64,000 nt of DNA from Endozoicomonas gorgoniicola (GCF_025562715.2 NZ_JAPFCC010000001.1:1568501-1632500); one strand, 5' to 3'. Counted from the first letter of the stretch, positions 1 to 9,465 are shown. Notes: generated by a model not told the origin, from the letters alone. Numbers and translations: made by a program.

Positions 1-843
1 GTCAGAACCGCATTTCTGCTGACGACCATTATTCCCATGACTGCCACAGCACTCGATCTTCAGCCGTATCCGGCTGCTTCTGTCAGTCTCAGGGTTGATG
101 AACAGCGCAGTAACCACCCGATTGTCAGCAGCCCAATGAAAAAGGTGAACAGTGTCGTACTGGCGGATGAAATGCAGCGTCTGGATGGACACCTGGAAAG
201 ACGGGTTTATCAACTGCCATCAGGTCACGAAAGTGACGATGGTTACCAGTTTTTTATACAACAGTTAAAAGCCCGGAATGTTGAGCCCTTGTTCAGTTGT
301 GACAGCTTTGGTTGTGGTGACAGTAATTTCTGGGCCAACAATATTTTTCGTGTATCAACACTCTACGGCATGAGCAGAGAACAGCACTACTTTCTTGGCA
401 GGAAAGTAAGACCAGAGGAAGTCGTTTACTACACCGTGTACTCCGTTAAGCGGGGGAATCGCCGGGTTTATACACTGGTGGATGAATTCACCGTAGAGGC
501 TGGGGCGGAATCAGGCAGTGATGATTCCCCCATGGCTTTTTATATTGACCGGCTGCCAGTCAATGCTGATCAGTTGTCGCGTAATGATACGTATCGCGAA
601 GTACTTTCAGCACTCAAGCGTGATGGTTCACGACAGTTGCTGGTTAATATAGAGTTACCTGTCACCCTGTCTGAGGGTGTTAAAGGTGCAGATGAACAGA
701 TAGTCACCCGGCAGCGGCAGCAGGCTATGTTGCAGGAACAGCTGAAGGCTGATGGCATAACGTCTGACCGGTTCAGAGTATTATCATCCTACAGCACATC
801 GTCCAGCCGCCAGGCAGGCATCAGGCTGTTGTTGACCCAGTAA
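1..843 (+). CDS. DUF4892 domain protein, exported, 5'-truncated by window edge
   Basis: The first ATG is at 37, but the frame is open to base 1. It reads a hydrophobic stretch (AFLLTTIIPMTATA) that looks like the second half of a signal peptide ending near ALD, so the true start lies upstream of the window. The mature part carries the DUF4892 hallmark DSFGCGDSNFWANNIF followed by YGMSREQHYF. The family is known from marine gammaproteobacteria and pseudomonads as exported proteins of unknown function. The C-terminal half (about residues 190-268) resembles an OmpA-like fold in placement only; I cannot confirm that. It ends at a TAA at 841-843. Family assignment is fairly sure; function is unknown. 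Confidence 0.75.
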   Translation, partial: VRTAFLLTTIIPMTATALDLQPYPAASVSLRVDEQRSNHPIVSSPMKKVNSVVLADEMQRLDGHLERRVYQLPSGHESDDGYQFFIQQLKARNVEPLFSCDSFGCGDSNFWANNIFRVSTLYGMSREQHYFLGRKVRPEEVVYYTVYSVKRGNRRVYTLVDEFTVEAGAESGSDDSPMAFYIDRLPVNADQLSRNDTYREVLSALKRDGSRQLLVNIELPVTLSEGVKGADEQIVTRQRQQAMLQEQLKADGITSDRFRVLSSYSTSSSRQAGIRLLLTQ

Positions 844-890
844 GTCTTTTATACAGGGCTCTTTGATCGATTCCACTGAAAAATAGCCAG

Positions 891-1487
891 TCAGCTTTTT
901 TGGATGATTAGTGAAAGTCCTGTTCCGTGCATATTCAGAGTTCTTTTGAAATCAATTACACTGGGGAAAGTCTTGCCAAGCGAGGGATCCATTGCAGTGC
1001 CATCGGGGCGAACCATAATATAATGTAAGTCACCATTTCGGTGTCTGACTACCTTCAGCTCGCGCTGATGCATGGCAAGGGCTGTGTTTAAAATGCCTTT
1101 TGGCAGGGTTTTCTTTGATTGCTCTACTAATGCATGCGAGCAACGGAGTTTAGCTAACTCTTCCCTGAACATTGCTTTTAGCACGAAAATGCTGAATGAT
1201 TTTCGGGCAATGGCAAATGCATTCAGGCCAAGCATTTTGCAGCATTTGATAATCTGAGAAGGCATGCTAAAACCCCAGAGTTCGGGATTGGTACTGAAAG
1301 GGTTGTTACTTATTATCTGGTACAGAATTACTTCACAGTCAGGATTCACCTTCAGAGGCTGTGGTCCCGTACTCATGGACTTGTAATCATCGTTTTGCGG
1401 AATGGTTCTGATACCCAGTTCAAATGCACCACATAACAAGGCAGCCGAACCGCAGGAGTTGTAATAGGATTGCCTCCAGTTAGCCAT
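891..1487 (-). CDS. Small papain-like (C39-like) cysteine peptidase, hypothetical
   Basis: A 198-residue protein with no signal peptide. Near the N-terminus it has YYNSCGSAALLCGA (Cys12), and near the C-terminus LHYIMVRPDGTAMDPSLGK (His155, Asp167). The order Cys ... His-Tyr-hydrophobics ... Asp-Pro is that of peptidase C39-like and related papain-fold proteins. The residues are seen; catalysis is inferred. It lies 48 bp downstream of the MATE gene on the same strand and could be co-transcribed with it. No adjacent ABC exporter or bacteriocin precursor is present, so a leader-peptidase role is not supported. A secreted effector or a stand-alone peptidase are both possible. Confidence 0.55.
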   Translation of the reverse strand: MANWRQSYYNSCGSAALLCGAFELGIRTIPQNDDYKSMSTGPQPLKVNPDCEVILYQIISNNPFSTNPELWGFSMPSQIIKCCKMLGLNAFAIARKSFSIFVLKAMFREELAKLRCSHALVEQSKKTLPKGILNTALAMHQRELKVVRHRNGDLHYIMVRPDGTAMDPSLGKTFPSVIDFKRTLNMHGTGLSLIIQKS

Positions 1488-1535
1488 CTTGAAATATATC
1501 CTGACCGTTACCAGTGATCCTATAAAGGAGCCCTG

Positions 1536-2861
1536 TCAAATTCTGATATGACTCCACTGCCGCCTTTGCCAGACCACAATAAAAGCCGTAGAGCTGATTA
1601 GTCGTTGTAAAATCGTCAGCAACCAGAGTGTCGTTAAACCGGCTCCCACAATTGTTCCCAGTAGCCAGCTGACGGGCAGAAGAAAACCCCACTGAGCCCC
1701 GAATCGTATACCCAGCACGGTTTTATTAGCACCCGCTCCGAGCAGGGTCTGGGTCAGTACCAGAGAGGCAGAGTCCAGAATAATGCCGACTCCTGTCAAC
1801 TGCAGTGGCAGCCTGGCAGTGTTAATCAGTTCCGGCTCATGCAGGAATATTCCCAGTACCCATTCAGGGACAAAAAGCAGTGGCAGACTCAGAATACTGA
1901 GCAATATTGTGGCTATCCCGACGGTACTCCAGCCCCAGGTGGTAGCCATTTCCGGCTTCTTTGCGCCAAGCTCCTGACTGACCAGCGTGTTGGCCGCCAT
2001 ACCCAGACCGATACCGGGAAGAATCAGGAACAACGAAATATTCATCAACACATGGGCAATAGCCATCTCCCGGGTACCCAGCTGGGCGATAATGGCAAAA
2101 AACAGCATGATGCCCAGGGCAAACAGGGTTTGCTGCAATGAATCGGGAACAGCCAGTTTGATCAGGGTTTTCAGGTTCAGCCAGTCGCTACGACGGAAAG
2201 GTTGCAGAAAACCATGATGAGAGACCTGCCGGAACAGTACAGTCAGATTCAGCAACGCGCCAAGATGCATGGCAAGGAAGGTACCCATCGCTGCACCGGC
2301 TACACCCATGGCAGGCAGACCGAGTTTGCCGTAAATCAGGATATAGCTGACTACGGCATTGAACAGGTGGGAAATCACCAGAATCCGTAAAAAACCGGAT
2401 GGCTGCTCTGTACCGTTCCAGTACCCCCGAAAGGACAGGCTCATCGCTGCGGCCATCAGTGCCATAACACGAATGCGGAAATAGGTTTCGGCAGCATTGT
2501 GTACCACGCCGCCCTGGCTGAACAGTTGCAGAATCCAGGGGGCCATGATCATCAGCAACAGGCTGGCCGGCAAGGCAAAGAGCAGGGCAATGATAATCCC
2601 GTGATTAACAGGTACCGCGCAACTGGCTTTCTGGCCTGCGCCACATCGGCGTGCCACCTGTGCCTGGACACCCGCAGAGAGCCCGGCCACTAAAGCCAGC
2701 GCAACAAAGTTGGCATAACTGCCAGCTCCAACCGCTGCCAGCGCCTCTTCACCCAGGGGGCCAACCAGCGCAGCATCCACCAGGTTCAGCAGGCTCTGTG
2801 ACAGCATGGCAAGAATAATGGGGGTTGCCAGTTTTAGAATGGTCAGACTGCGCTGCTTCAA
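1536..2861 (-). CDS. MATE family efflux transporter
   Basis: A 441-residue inner-membrane protein with about twelve hydrophobic segments arranged as two similar halves. The N-terminus (ATPIILAMLSQSLLNLVDAALVG...GEEALAAVGAG) is the characteristic first helix pair of the MATE (multidrug and toxin extrusion) family, which exports cationic drugs or metabolites using Na+ or H+ gradients. Length is normal for the family. The start used is a TTG at 2861 with a GAGG about 12 bases upstream; no in-frame ATG fits better. It is transcribed away from metH, from which it is separated by a terminator hairpin. The substrate cannot be read from sequence. Confidence 0.88.
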   Translation of the reverse strand: MKQRSLTILKLATPIILAMLSQSLLNLVDAALVGPLGEEALAAVGAGSYANFVALALVAGLSAGVQAQVARRCGAGQKASCAVPVNHGIIIALLFALPASLLLMIMAPWILQLFSQGGVVHNAAETYFRIRVMALMAAAMSLSFRGYWNGTEQPSGFLRILVISHLFNAVVSYILIYGKLGLPAMGVAGAAMGTFLAMHLGALLNLTVLFRQVSHHGFLQPFRRSDWLNLKTLIKLAVPDSLQQTLFALGIMLFFAIIAQLGTREMAIAHVLMNISLFLILPGIGLGMAANTLVSQELGAKKPEMATTWGWSTVGIATILLSILSLPLLFVPEWVLGIFLHEPELINTARLPLQLTGVGIILDSASLVLTQTLLGAGANKTVLGIRFGAQWGFLLPVSWLLGTIVGAGLTTLWLLTILQRLISSTAFIVVWQRRQWSHIRI

Positions 2862-2960
2862 GGCGGTCTCTGCCTCATGGGAAAAGTAAAAGCCAGGCTT
2901 ATGGAATTCAGGGGCGATTGTAATGGTTCGGAATCAGGTTGGCGAGGACTGAATAAAGGA

Positions 2961-2992
2961 AGGCAGCCCTTCTGCGCACAGAAAGGCTGCCT
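2961..2992 (-). terminator. Hairpin downstream of metH
   Basis: Inverted repeat AGGCAGCCCTTCTG / CAGAAAGGCTGCCT with one mismatch and a 4-nt loop, 8 bases after the metH stop codon. The U-tract on the minus strand is poor (TCCTTTATTC). It is a likely intrinsic terminator separating metH from the MATE gene. Confidence 0.7.
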
Positions 2993-2999
2993 GAAAGCA

Positions 3000-5900
3000 T
3001 TATGCCAGGTTAGGTCTGAGCCACTTCTCAGCCTCTTCGACAGAAATGCCTTTGCGGGCGGCGTAGGAAGCCACCTGATCAGGCGTAATTTTGCCGAGTC
3101 CAAAGTATTTTGACTCCGGGTGTGAGAAATACCAGCCACTGACACTGGCGGCAGGCATCATCGCGAAATGCTCGGTAAGCGACACCTGTGCATTATGTTC
3201 CCCCTTCAGCAGATTGAAGAGTGTGGCTTTTTCAGTGTGGTCAGGGCAGGCGGGATAACCGGGGGCAGGGCGAATGCCGGAGTACTGTTCTTTGATGAGC
3301 TGTTCATTACTCAGAGACTCTTGCGGAGCATAGTGCCAGAACTCTTTCCGCACTTTCTCATGCATGCACTCGGCAAAGGCTTCTGCCAGCCGGTCGGCCA
3401 GTGCCTTGACCATAATGCTGTTGTAATCGTCACCGGCTTCTTCATAGGTTTTTGCCAGATCCTCCGCGCCAATGCCCGCCGTGGTGATAAAGCCGCCGAT
3501 GTAATCGTTCAATCCCGTTGCTTTTGGTGCAACAAAGTCTGACAGGGCGTAATTAGGCTTGTCTTCAGGTTTGGGTGTCTGCTGGCGAAGGTGGTGCAGG
3601 CGGGTCAACACCTCTGAGCGGGAATCATCGCTGTACAACTCAATATCATCAAAATCTGTTTGTGCAGCTGGCCAGAAACCAATGGCGGCACGAGCCCTGA
3701 TTTGCTTCTGCTGAATCAGTTCATCCAGCATGGTTCGGGCATCGTTGTACAAACTGGTGGCGGCTTCGCCCACGACCTCGTCGTTCAGAATGGCAGGGAA
3801 CTTGCCCGCAAGGTTCCAGGTGATAAAGAACGGTGTCCAGTCGATGTAGTCAACCAGCTGTTCCAGAGGGAAGTCCTCAAATACTTTTACACCCGTGAAA
3901 GCGGGAGCAGGTGGCTGGTAACCGTTCCAGTCTGGCTGAAAGCGATTATCAATGGCTTCCTGATAGGTCAGCAGTTGACGTTTATTGTTGCGCTTATTAT
4001 GGCGAACCCTGATTTTGTCGTATTCGGCACGGGTTTCTTCTACCAGTTGGGGCTTCAGTTCCTGACTGATCAGCCGGGTAGCCACCCCGACACTGCGGGA
4101 GGCGTCTGTTACATAGACGGCAAGGTCATCATGATATTCCGGTTCGATTTTAACCGCTGTATGGGCTTTAGACGTAGTGGCACCACCAATCATCAGTGGC
4201 AGGTTAATGCCCTGACGCTGCATTTCACTGGCGACATGAACCATTTCATCCAGAGAAGGGGTGATCAGCCCGCTCAGGCCGATAATATCGACCTGTTCCT
4301 CAACAGCTGTTTGCAGGATTTTCTCACAGGGAACCATAACGCCCAGGTCAATCACTTCAAAGTTATTACAGGCCAGTACCACGCCGACAATATTCTTGCC
4401 GATATCGTGGACATCGCCTTTGACCGTTGCCATCAGAATCCTGCCATTAGAGCGAACCTTGTCGCCTTTTTCTTCCTCAATAAACGGCACCAGATGAGCG
4501 ACAGCCTGTTTCATTACCCGGGCGCTTTTTACCACCTGGGGCAGAAACATTTTACCGGAACCAAACAGGTCGCCCACCACGTTCATGCCGTCCATTAATG
4601 GGCCTTCGATGACCTGTATGGGGCGTTCTGCCGCCTGCCGGGCGGCTTCTGTATCTTCGACAATGTAGGTGGTAATGCCTTTAACCAGCGCATGTTCGAG
4701 TCGTTTATTAACGGGCAGTTCCCGCCAGCTTAAATCTTCTACCTGTTTTTGTGCTGTCCCGTCACCACGATACTCGTCGGCAATGGTCAGCAGTGCATCG
4801 GTACCTTCCGGAGTCCGGTTCAGCACAACGTCTTCTACCCGGTTACGCAGTTCGGCAGGAATATCTTCATAGATCGCCAGCTGTCCCGCGTTGACAATGC
4901 CCATGGTCAGCCCATTTTTAATGGCGTGATACAGGAAGACGGCATGGATGGCTTCACGAACCGGGTTATTGCCACGGAATGAGAAGGAGACATTGCTGAC
5001 GCCACCGGACACCATGGCGTGGGGCAGACTGTCGCGAATAAAGCGGGTAGCGTTGATAAAGTCAACGGCGTAGTTATTGTGTTCTTCAATGCCGGTAGCG
5101 ACGGCGAAGATATTCGGGTCAAAGATAATATCTTCCGGTGGGAAGCCAATGTCGTTGACCAGAATGTCGTAAGAGCGCTGGCAGATTTCAATCTTGCGGG
5201 CTTCGGTGTCTGCCTGACCTGATTCATCAAACGCCATTACCACCACCGCAGCACCGTAATTCCGGCACAGTCTGGCATGGTGACGGAACAGCTCTTCGCC
5301 TTCTTTCAGGCTGATGGAGTTAACGATCCCTTTACCCTGAATACACTGCAGGCCGGCTTCAATGATCTCCCATTTGGAAGAGTCCACCATAATCGGCACG
5401 CGGGAGATATCTGGCTCAGAAGCGATCAGGTTCAGGAAGGTGACCATGGCCTGACGGGCATCCAGCATGCCTTCGTCCATATTGATGTCAATGACCTGGG
5501 CGCCGTTTTCTACCTGCTGACGGGCAACATCCAGCGCTGTGTCATAATCTTCTTCTACAATCAGGCGCTTGAAGCGGGCAGAACCGGTCACATTGCAGCG
5601 TTCACCGACGTTTACAAACAACGAATCTTGAGCAATGTTGAACGGCTCCAGCCCACTCAGACGACAGGCTTTGGTGATAACCGGCACTTTCCGTTGCGGA
5701 ATAGACGACATCTTTTGAGCAATGGCGGCAATATGGTCAGGGGTGCTGCCGCAGCAGCCACCAATGATATTGATCAGCCCGGACTGTGCAAATTCAGCAA
5801 CAATGTCTGCCATCTGTTCCGGTGTCTGGTCATACTCACCAAAGGCGTTGGGCAAACCGGCGTTGGGGTGGGCGCTGACGAAAGTGTCGGCGATGTTTGA

Positions 5901-6716
5901 CAGGTCTTCCAGATAAGGGCGCAGCTCTTTAGCGCCAAGGGCGCAGTTCAGGCCTACCGACAGCGGGTTGGCATGAGCCACGGAATTCCAGAAGGCTTCT
6001 GTTGTTTGACCCGACAGGGTGCGTCCGGACGCATCGGTAATGGTGCCGGAAATCATAATGGGCAGTTCAAAACCCAGTTCATCGAACAGGTCTTTAACAG
6101 CATAAATGGCGGCTTTGGCATTAAGAGTATCGAAAATGGTTTCGATCATCAGGATGTCAGCACCGCCTTCGAGCAGGTCGATGGCTGCCTGGCGGTAAGC
6201 GGTTGTCAGTGCTTCAAAGCTGACATTACGATAGCCAGGGTTGTTGACGTCCGGTGAAATAGACGCGGTACGGTTGGTGGGGCCCAGGATGCCGGCAACA
6301 AATCGGGGTTTGTCAGGATTTTTTGCGGTTTCTGCGTCAGCTACCGCCCTTGCCAGCCTGGCCGCTTCACGATTAATTTCCGGAACCAGACTCTCCATTT
6401 CGTAGTCTGCCATGGCAATAGTGGTGGCATTGAAGGTGTTGGTTTCCAGAATATCGGCACCGGCATCCAGATAGGACTGATGTATTTCCTGAATGATGTC
6501 CGGTCGGGTCAGGCACAGCAGGTCGTTATTGCCTTTCACATCGCAGGGGTGGCTGGTAAAACGCTCACCCCGGTAGTCGTCCTCTTCCAGCCGGTAACCC
6601 TGGATCATGGTACCCATAGCACCGTCCAGAATTAAAATCTGTTGTTGCAGTCGTTCCTGCAGCTGACTGGCACGTTCCTGTGCCTCTTGAATTCGTTGTT
6701 CTGATAGTAACAGCAT
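3000..6716 (-). CDS. metH: Cobalamin-dependent methionine synthase
   Basis: A 1238-residue cytosolic enzyme that transfers a methyl group from 5-methyltetrahydrofolate through cobalamin to homocysteine, giving methionine. Domains in order: homocysteine-binding barrel (about 25-340) with zinc ligands Cys258, Cys321 and Cys322; pterin-binding barrel (about 370-640); cobalamin cap and Rossmann domain with the DxHxxG motif DVHDIGKN (His near 770, the lower cobalt ligand); C-terminal S-adenosylmethionine reactivation domain containing RPAPGYPACPDHTEK. It aligns end to end with E. coli MetH (1227 residues), with a slightly longer N-terminal helix. It is a monocistronic minus-strand gene with its own terminator. 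No cobalamin riboswitch was recognised upstream. Confidence 0.98.
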   Translation of the reverse strand: MLLLSEQRIQEAQERASQLQERLQQQILILDGAMGTMIQGYRLEEDDYRGERFTSHPCDVKGNNDLLCLTRPDIIQEIHQSYLDAGADILETNTFNATTIAMADYEMESLVPEINREAARLARAVADAETAKNPDKPRFVAGILGPTNRTASISPDVNNPGYRNVSFEALTTAYRQAAIDLLEGGADILMIETIFDTLNAKAAIYAVKDLFDELGFELPIMISGTITDASGRTLSGQTTEAFWNSVAHANPLSVGLNCALGAKELRPYLEDLSNIADTFVSAHPNAGLPNAFGEYDQTPEQMADIVAEFAQSGLINIIGGCCGSTPDHIAAIAQKMSSIPQRKVPVITKACRLSGLEPFNIAQDSLFVNVGERCNVTGSARFKRLIVEEDYDTALDVARQQVENGAQVIDINMDEGMLDARQAMVTFLNLIASEPDISRVPIMVDSSKWEIIEAGLQCIQGKGIVNSISLKEGEELFRHHARLCRNYGAAVVVMAFDESGQADTEARKIEICQRSYDILVNDIGFPPEDIIFDPNIFAVATGIEEHNNYAVDFINATRFIRDSLPHAMVSGGVSNVSFSFRGNNPVREAIHAVFLYHAIKNGLTMGIVNAGQLAIYEDIPAELRNRVEDVVLNRTPEGTDALLTIADEYRGDGTAQKQVEDLSWRELPVNKRLEHALVKGITTYIVEDTEAARQAAERPIQVIEGPLMDGMNVVGDLFGSGKMFLPQVVKSARVMKQAVAHLVPFIEEEKGDKVRSNGRILMATVKGDVHDIGKNIVGVVLACNNFEVIDLGVMVPCEKILQTAVEEQVDIIGLSGLITPSLDEMVHVASEMQRQGINLPLMIGGATTSKAHTAVKIEPEYHDDLAVYVTDASRSVGVATRLISQELKPQLVEETRAEYDKIRVRHNKRNNKRQLLTYQEAIDNRFQPDWNGYQPPAPAFTGVKVFEDFPLEQLVDYIDWTPFFITWNLAGKFPAILNDEVVGEAATSLYNDARTMLDELIQQKQIRARAAIGFWPAAQTDFDDIELYSDDSRSEVLTRLHHLRQQTPKPEDKPNYALSDFVAPKATGLNDYIGGFITTAGIGAEDLAKTYEEAGDDYNSIMVKALADRLAEAFAECMHEKVRKEFWHYAPQESLSNEQLIKEQYSGIRPAPGYPACPDHTEKATLFNLLKGEHNAQVSLTEHFAMMPAASVSGWYFSHPESKYFGLGKITPDQVASYAARKGISVEEAEKWLRPNLA

Positions 6717-6740
6717 CTGTACAGATTCCAGCCAGTCAAT

Positions 6741-6814
6741 GATTTTATTTCGTTTGACATGTAGGTTGCATTCGCTCTACCCAACCTGCGCAATACGTCA
6801 AATGCAATAAAATC
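6741..6814. repeat. 74-bp palindromic REP/MITE-like element upstream of metH
   Basis: A nested imperfect palindrome. The outer arms are GATTTTATT and AATAAAATC, then TTTGAC / GTCAAA, then AGGTTG / CAACCT around a short core. The inner core resembles the widely scattered GTAGGTTGGGTAGAGCG-type REP sequences. No target duplication is evident. It sits between the metH start and the next gene's terminator, so it lies in the metH leader or promoter region. Confidence 0.6.
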
Positions 6815-6895
6815 GTGTACCAGTTCATTCTTGTTTAAGTGGTCAGAATTGTATTGAGGCTGGAATAGTATCAGAAAGCGGGAGGATAGAAAAAA

Positions 6896-6928
6896 ACGTT
6901 CAGCACAGGCTCTTCCTGCACTGAACGT
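6896..6928 (-). terminator. Intrinsic terminator of the MFS gene
   Basis: Stem ACGTTCAGCACAGG / CCTGCACTGAACGT (two mismatches) with a 5-nt loop. On the minus strand it is followed directly by a run of six T residues. It lies just beyond the MFS stop codon and is a canonical rho-independent terminator. Confidence 0.85.
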
Positions 6929-6936
6929 CTGGCGGT

Positions 6937-8145
6937 TTATGCCGTCTGGGCAGTCAGCTGTTTAGCTGGTTTGCCAGTTCCCATCAGGCATAGGGAAGCA
7001 AAGGCTGCAGAGGCCAGTGTTACAGCAGACAGAGTCATGGTACCGGCAACAGGCAGCAGGCCGACAGCACCACTGATCAGAGTCGCCATCAGCATTTCAA
7101 TGAAGAAGATCAGGCCCGATGCGGTGCCGATATTGCTCTTCATATGTTCAGTAGCACGAGCCTGACACAGCGGGTTGAAAATACCCAGACCCAGCTCGTA
7201 TATCACAATACCCGCCACATAACCCATGACAGATTCACCACCACTGAACCACGCTGAGGCGATGGAGATCAGGGCGCCAAGCATCAGGGTAGAACCGGAC
7301 AGCACAGTGACCTGCTCGCGGCTCAGGCGATCGGTAAGCTTTGGTCCCATGGTGGCGCTGACCAGATAAGCGGCAAAAGCAGAAGCAAAGATAAAGCCAT
7401 AATCTTTCGGGTTGATACCCAGCTGCTCAATCAGAACAAAAGGCGCACCGGCGACAAAGACAAAGGCACCGGCAAAAGCCACACCAGCAGCCACAGAGAA
7501 ACGCATATAGCGCAGATCAGTCAGAACGGCAGAGTAGCCCTTGAACATACCCGTGGTGGCGTTAACATTGCGCTCGGCTTTTTCCGGCAGCAGGGTCAAT
7601 GCCAGCATGGCGACAATCGCGAAGGCCGCCATGACCAGAAAACTATACTGCCAGCCAGCGTATTGCTGGATATAACCACCGGCAATCGGTGCTGCCATTG
7701 GAGCAATGGTCAGACAGGCGCTGATGTACGCCAGGATTTTTACTTCCATTTTGTCGGAGTAATAATCACGGGCAATGGTTCGCGCAACAGCGGTACCGAA
7801 ACAGCCGAATATCGCCTGGGCAAAACGGGCAGCAATAAACAGATGAATGCTGCTGGTGGTCAGGGTCGCAATGGTGGCCAGCAGGTACAGGGAGTATCCG
7901 CCCAGCAGGGTGTTTTTACGGCCAAAACGATCACTCAGCGGGCCAACAATCAACATGGACAGAGAGAAACCCAGCATAAAAATACCCACGCTCCATTGAG
8001 CGGTGGCATGGTCTGTGTTGAAGAACTGTGTGATGGCAGGCAGTGACGGTGTGAATATATCAATGGAGACTGGACCGACAACAGCAAACAGGGTCAGTAC
8101 GACCAGTACGGCGGTGGTATGTTTATCAGGGTTTAGTTGACGCAT
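6937..8145 (-). CDS. Bcr/CflA-type MFS drug exporter
   Basis: A 402-residue inner-membrane protein with twelve predicted helices. The opening helix with PVSIDIFTPSLPAI and the loop GPLSDRFGRKNTLLGG (major facilitator signature A) are typical of the DHA1 Bcr/CflA group of proton-coupled exporters (bicyclomycin, chloramphenicol and similar). Length is standard. It is a single-gene unit with a strong terminator. Four 17-18-bp direct repeats lie 85-150 bases upstream of the start and may be a regulator-binding array. The substrate is unknown. Confidence 0.88.
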   Translation of the reverse strand: MRQLNPDKHTTAVLVVLTLFAVVGPVSIDIFTPSLPAITQFFNTDHATAQWSVGIFMLGFSLSMLIVGPLSDRFGRKNTLLGGYSLYLLATIATLTTSSIHLFIAARFAQAIFGCFGTAVARTIARDYYSDKMEVKILAYISACLTIAPMAAPIAGGYIQQYAGWQYSFLVMAAFAIVAMLALTLLPEKAERNVNATTGMFKGYSAVLTDLRYMRFSVAAGVAFAGAFVFVAGAPFVLIEQLGINPKDYGFIFASAFAAYLVSATMGPKLTDRLSREQVTVLSGSTLMLGALISIASAWFSGGESVMGYVAGIVIYELGLGIFNPLCQARATEHMKSNIGTASGLIFFIEMLMATLISGAVGLLPVAGTMTLSAVTLASAAFASLCLMGTGKPAKQLTAQTA

Positions 8146-8230
8146 GTAATTCTTATCTAACTCTCATGTAAATCGCTGCTGCCGGACACAGCCGGTGATG
8201 CCGCCAGCTTCTAAAAAGTAGATGGCTATA

Positions 8231-8296
8231 GTCGGTGTGTAAATAATGTCGGCATATAAAATAGTGTCGGCATATTAATTGTGCTGACGCATAAAA
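8231..8296. repeat. Four imperfect 17-18-bp direct repeats upstream of the MFS gene
   Basis: The core GTCGG recurs at 8231, 8248 and 8266, with a degenerate GCTGA at 8283, so spacing is 17, 18 and 17 bases. Each copy is followed by an A/T-rich segment such as CATATAAA. Regular helical-scale spacing in a promoter region suggests cooperative binding of a regulator. This is inference only. Confidence 0.45.
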
Positions 8297-8385
8297 AGCG
8301 GGGCAGGATACAGAGATTTGTGATTCAGATCAATTCGTGGTTTTCACCTGTTTACAGCAGAGTTGCAGCAGAGTTCCTGTTGTCG

Positions 8386-9189
8386 CTAAAACAAATCATT
8401 GCAGTTCAGAATTCCTTCATTCTCGGAAATTTTAAGACGCGTTGATTTCGGAGTCACTTCAACAGCCAGTAATTCGCCACAAGAAACCATGGCATAGAAA
8501 GCCATTGGTGAGATATCCGGACCTATCAGGAGCGGGGGCTGTCTATTGTTGCCTCCAGTCGACCCGATTTTTTCTGCCGGAATAAAATTACAAATAGCCT
8601 GACTAAGATAATTAATATAATCCTTTAATGGACAGACAATATTGAAAGCCGCATCAACCGCCCAGGGAGGTTCTGACATGGGCAGTAGTTTATCTGTTAA
8701 ATAGTCAGCTATTCTGTTGGCGGGCATCGCTACGCAGGTTGTATTGCCTGTCACTTCACCAATGATGGCAAACTCATGGAGGATCTTTCTGGAAGGGGTT
8801 TGCCCCGGGTTCATGACAATTGCACGATTAACCTGAACCAGATTTGTGCAACTCAGAGCTGAATAAATAACAAGCGCCGCACACTCATGGGCATTGGCAG
8901 CTATTCCTTCATCAGCTAAACCAGGTGTCATGCACTGATCATACAATCTGCGCCCCGTTTCATAATCATTGTGATTTTTCGACATAGAGTACGCTCGGGA
9001 CGTGTATAAAAAATTAGAAGCTCTTTTCAAACGGGGATAAGAGGCATGCTTTTGTATTTTTTCATGCACCTGATCCAGAAAAAAACCTTTCTGACTATAA
9101 AGGTTTAATGATGTACCCAATGTGTTGTGTTCGCCTAGCAAATCCTGAACCGTTGTATTTACTGAATTAGCGAGAAAACTGTTTTTCAT
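8386..9189 (-). CDS. Orphan protein, paralogue of the 28751-29614 gene, possible C-H-D thiol enzyme
   Basis: A 267-residue protein of a family I do not recognise by name. It has no signal peptide or membrane segment. It is clearly homologous to the gene at 28751-29614: shared start MxNSFxANxxN, the NDYETGR block, EC-AL-IYxxL, KxLHEFxIIGEVTG, LLPxSxPPWxxDA and VEVTPxSxRxxIS. The most conserved positions include Cys103, His138 and Asp179. Their order and context (HEF-hydrophobic; PPW..DA) recall the transglutaminase or papain catalytic triad. The residues are seen; an enzymatic or effector role is inferred. It is a monocistron next to the glaH promoter. Confidence 0.6.
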   Translation of the reverse strand: MKNSFLANSVNTTVQDLLGEHNTLGTSLNLYSQKGFFLDQVHEKIQKHASYPRLKRASNFLYTSRAYSMSKNHNDYETGRRLYDQCMTPGLADEGIAANAHECAALVIYSALSCTNLVQVNRAIVMNPGQTPSRKILHEFAIIGEVTGNTTCVAMPANRIADYLTDKLLPMSEPPWAVDAAFNIVCPLKDYINYLSQAICNFIPAEKIGSTGGNNRQPPLLIGPDISPMAFYAMVSCGELLAVEVTPKSTRLKISENEGILNCNDLF

Positions 9190-9314
9190 TCCTGTATTCC
9201 CTCAGCGCAAATTCTTAGGATAGACACTCAGCAGATAGCTGCATCACGGTGGGCCAGACTGTGTTGACCAGCGCCTGCAACAGCTTATGGACTATCTGAC
9301 TGACAGTTTTATTG

Positions 9315-9336
9315 CCTGAACGGATTCAGGTTTTTA
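9315..9336 (+). terminator. Orphan terminator-like hairpin on the plus strand
   Basis: CCTGAA, a 4-nt loop, TTCAGG, then TTTTTA. It lies in the 276-bp gap before glaH with no plus-strand protein gene ahead of it. It might end a short untranslated RNA or act as a leader element. Weak evidence. Confidence 0.3.
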
Positions 9337-9465
9337 TTGATTGATGAAATGCGATTGCATAGATTGGACAGGATTATTGCCTGACAGAAATAAACAGATG
9401 ACACCATTTTATGCCGTTTTGTTGATCGATCTGTTTTCCGAAAAACAATAACAGGAAGAACAACT

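Noticed and set aside
3660..4598. Long plus-strand open frame of 312 codons inside metH
   Set aside because: It is antisense to highly conserved metH coding sequence, with no ribosome site or family signal.
6717..6936. Cobalamin riboswitch upstream of metH
   Set aside because: The conserved B12-box core and its surrounding structure were not found; the structured sequence is a REP/MITE-like palindrome.
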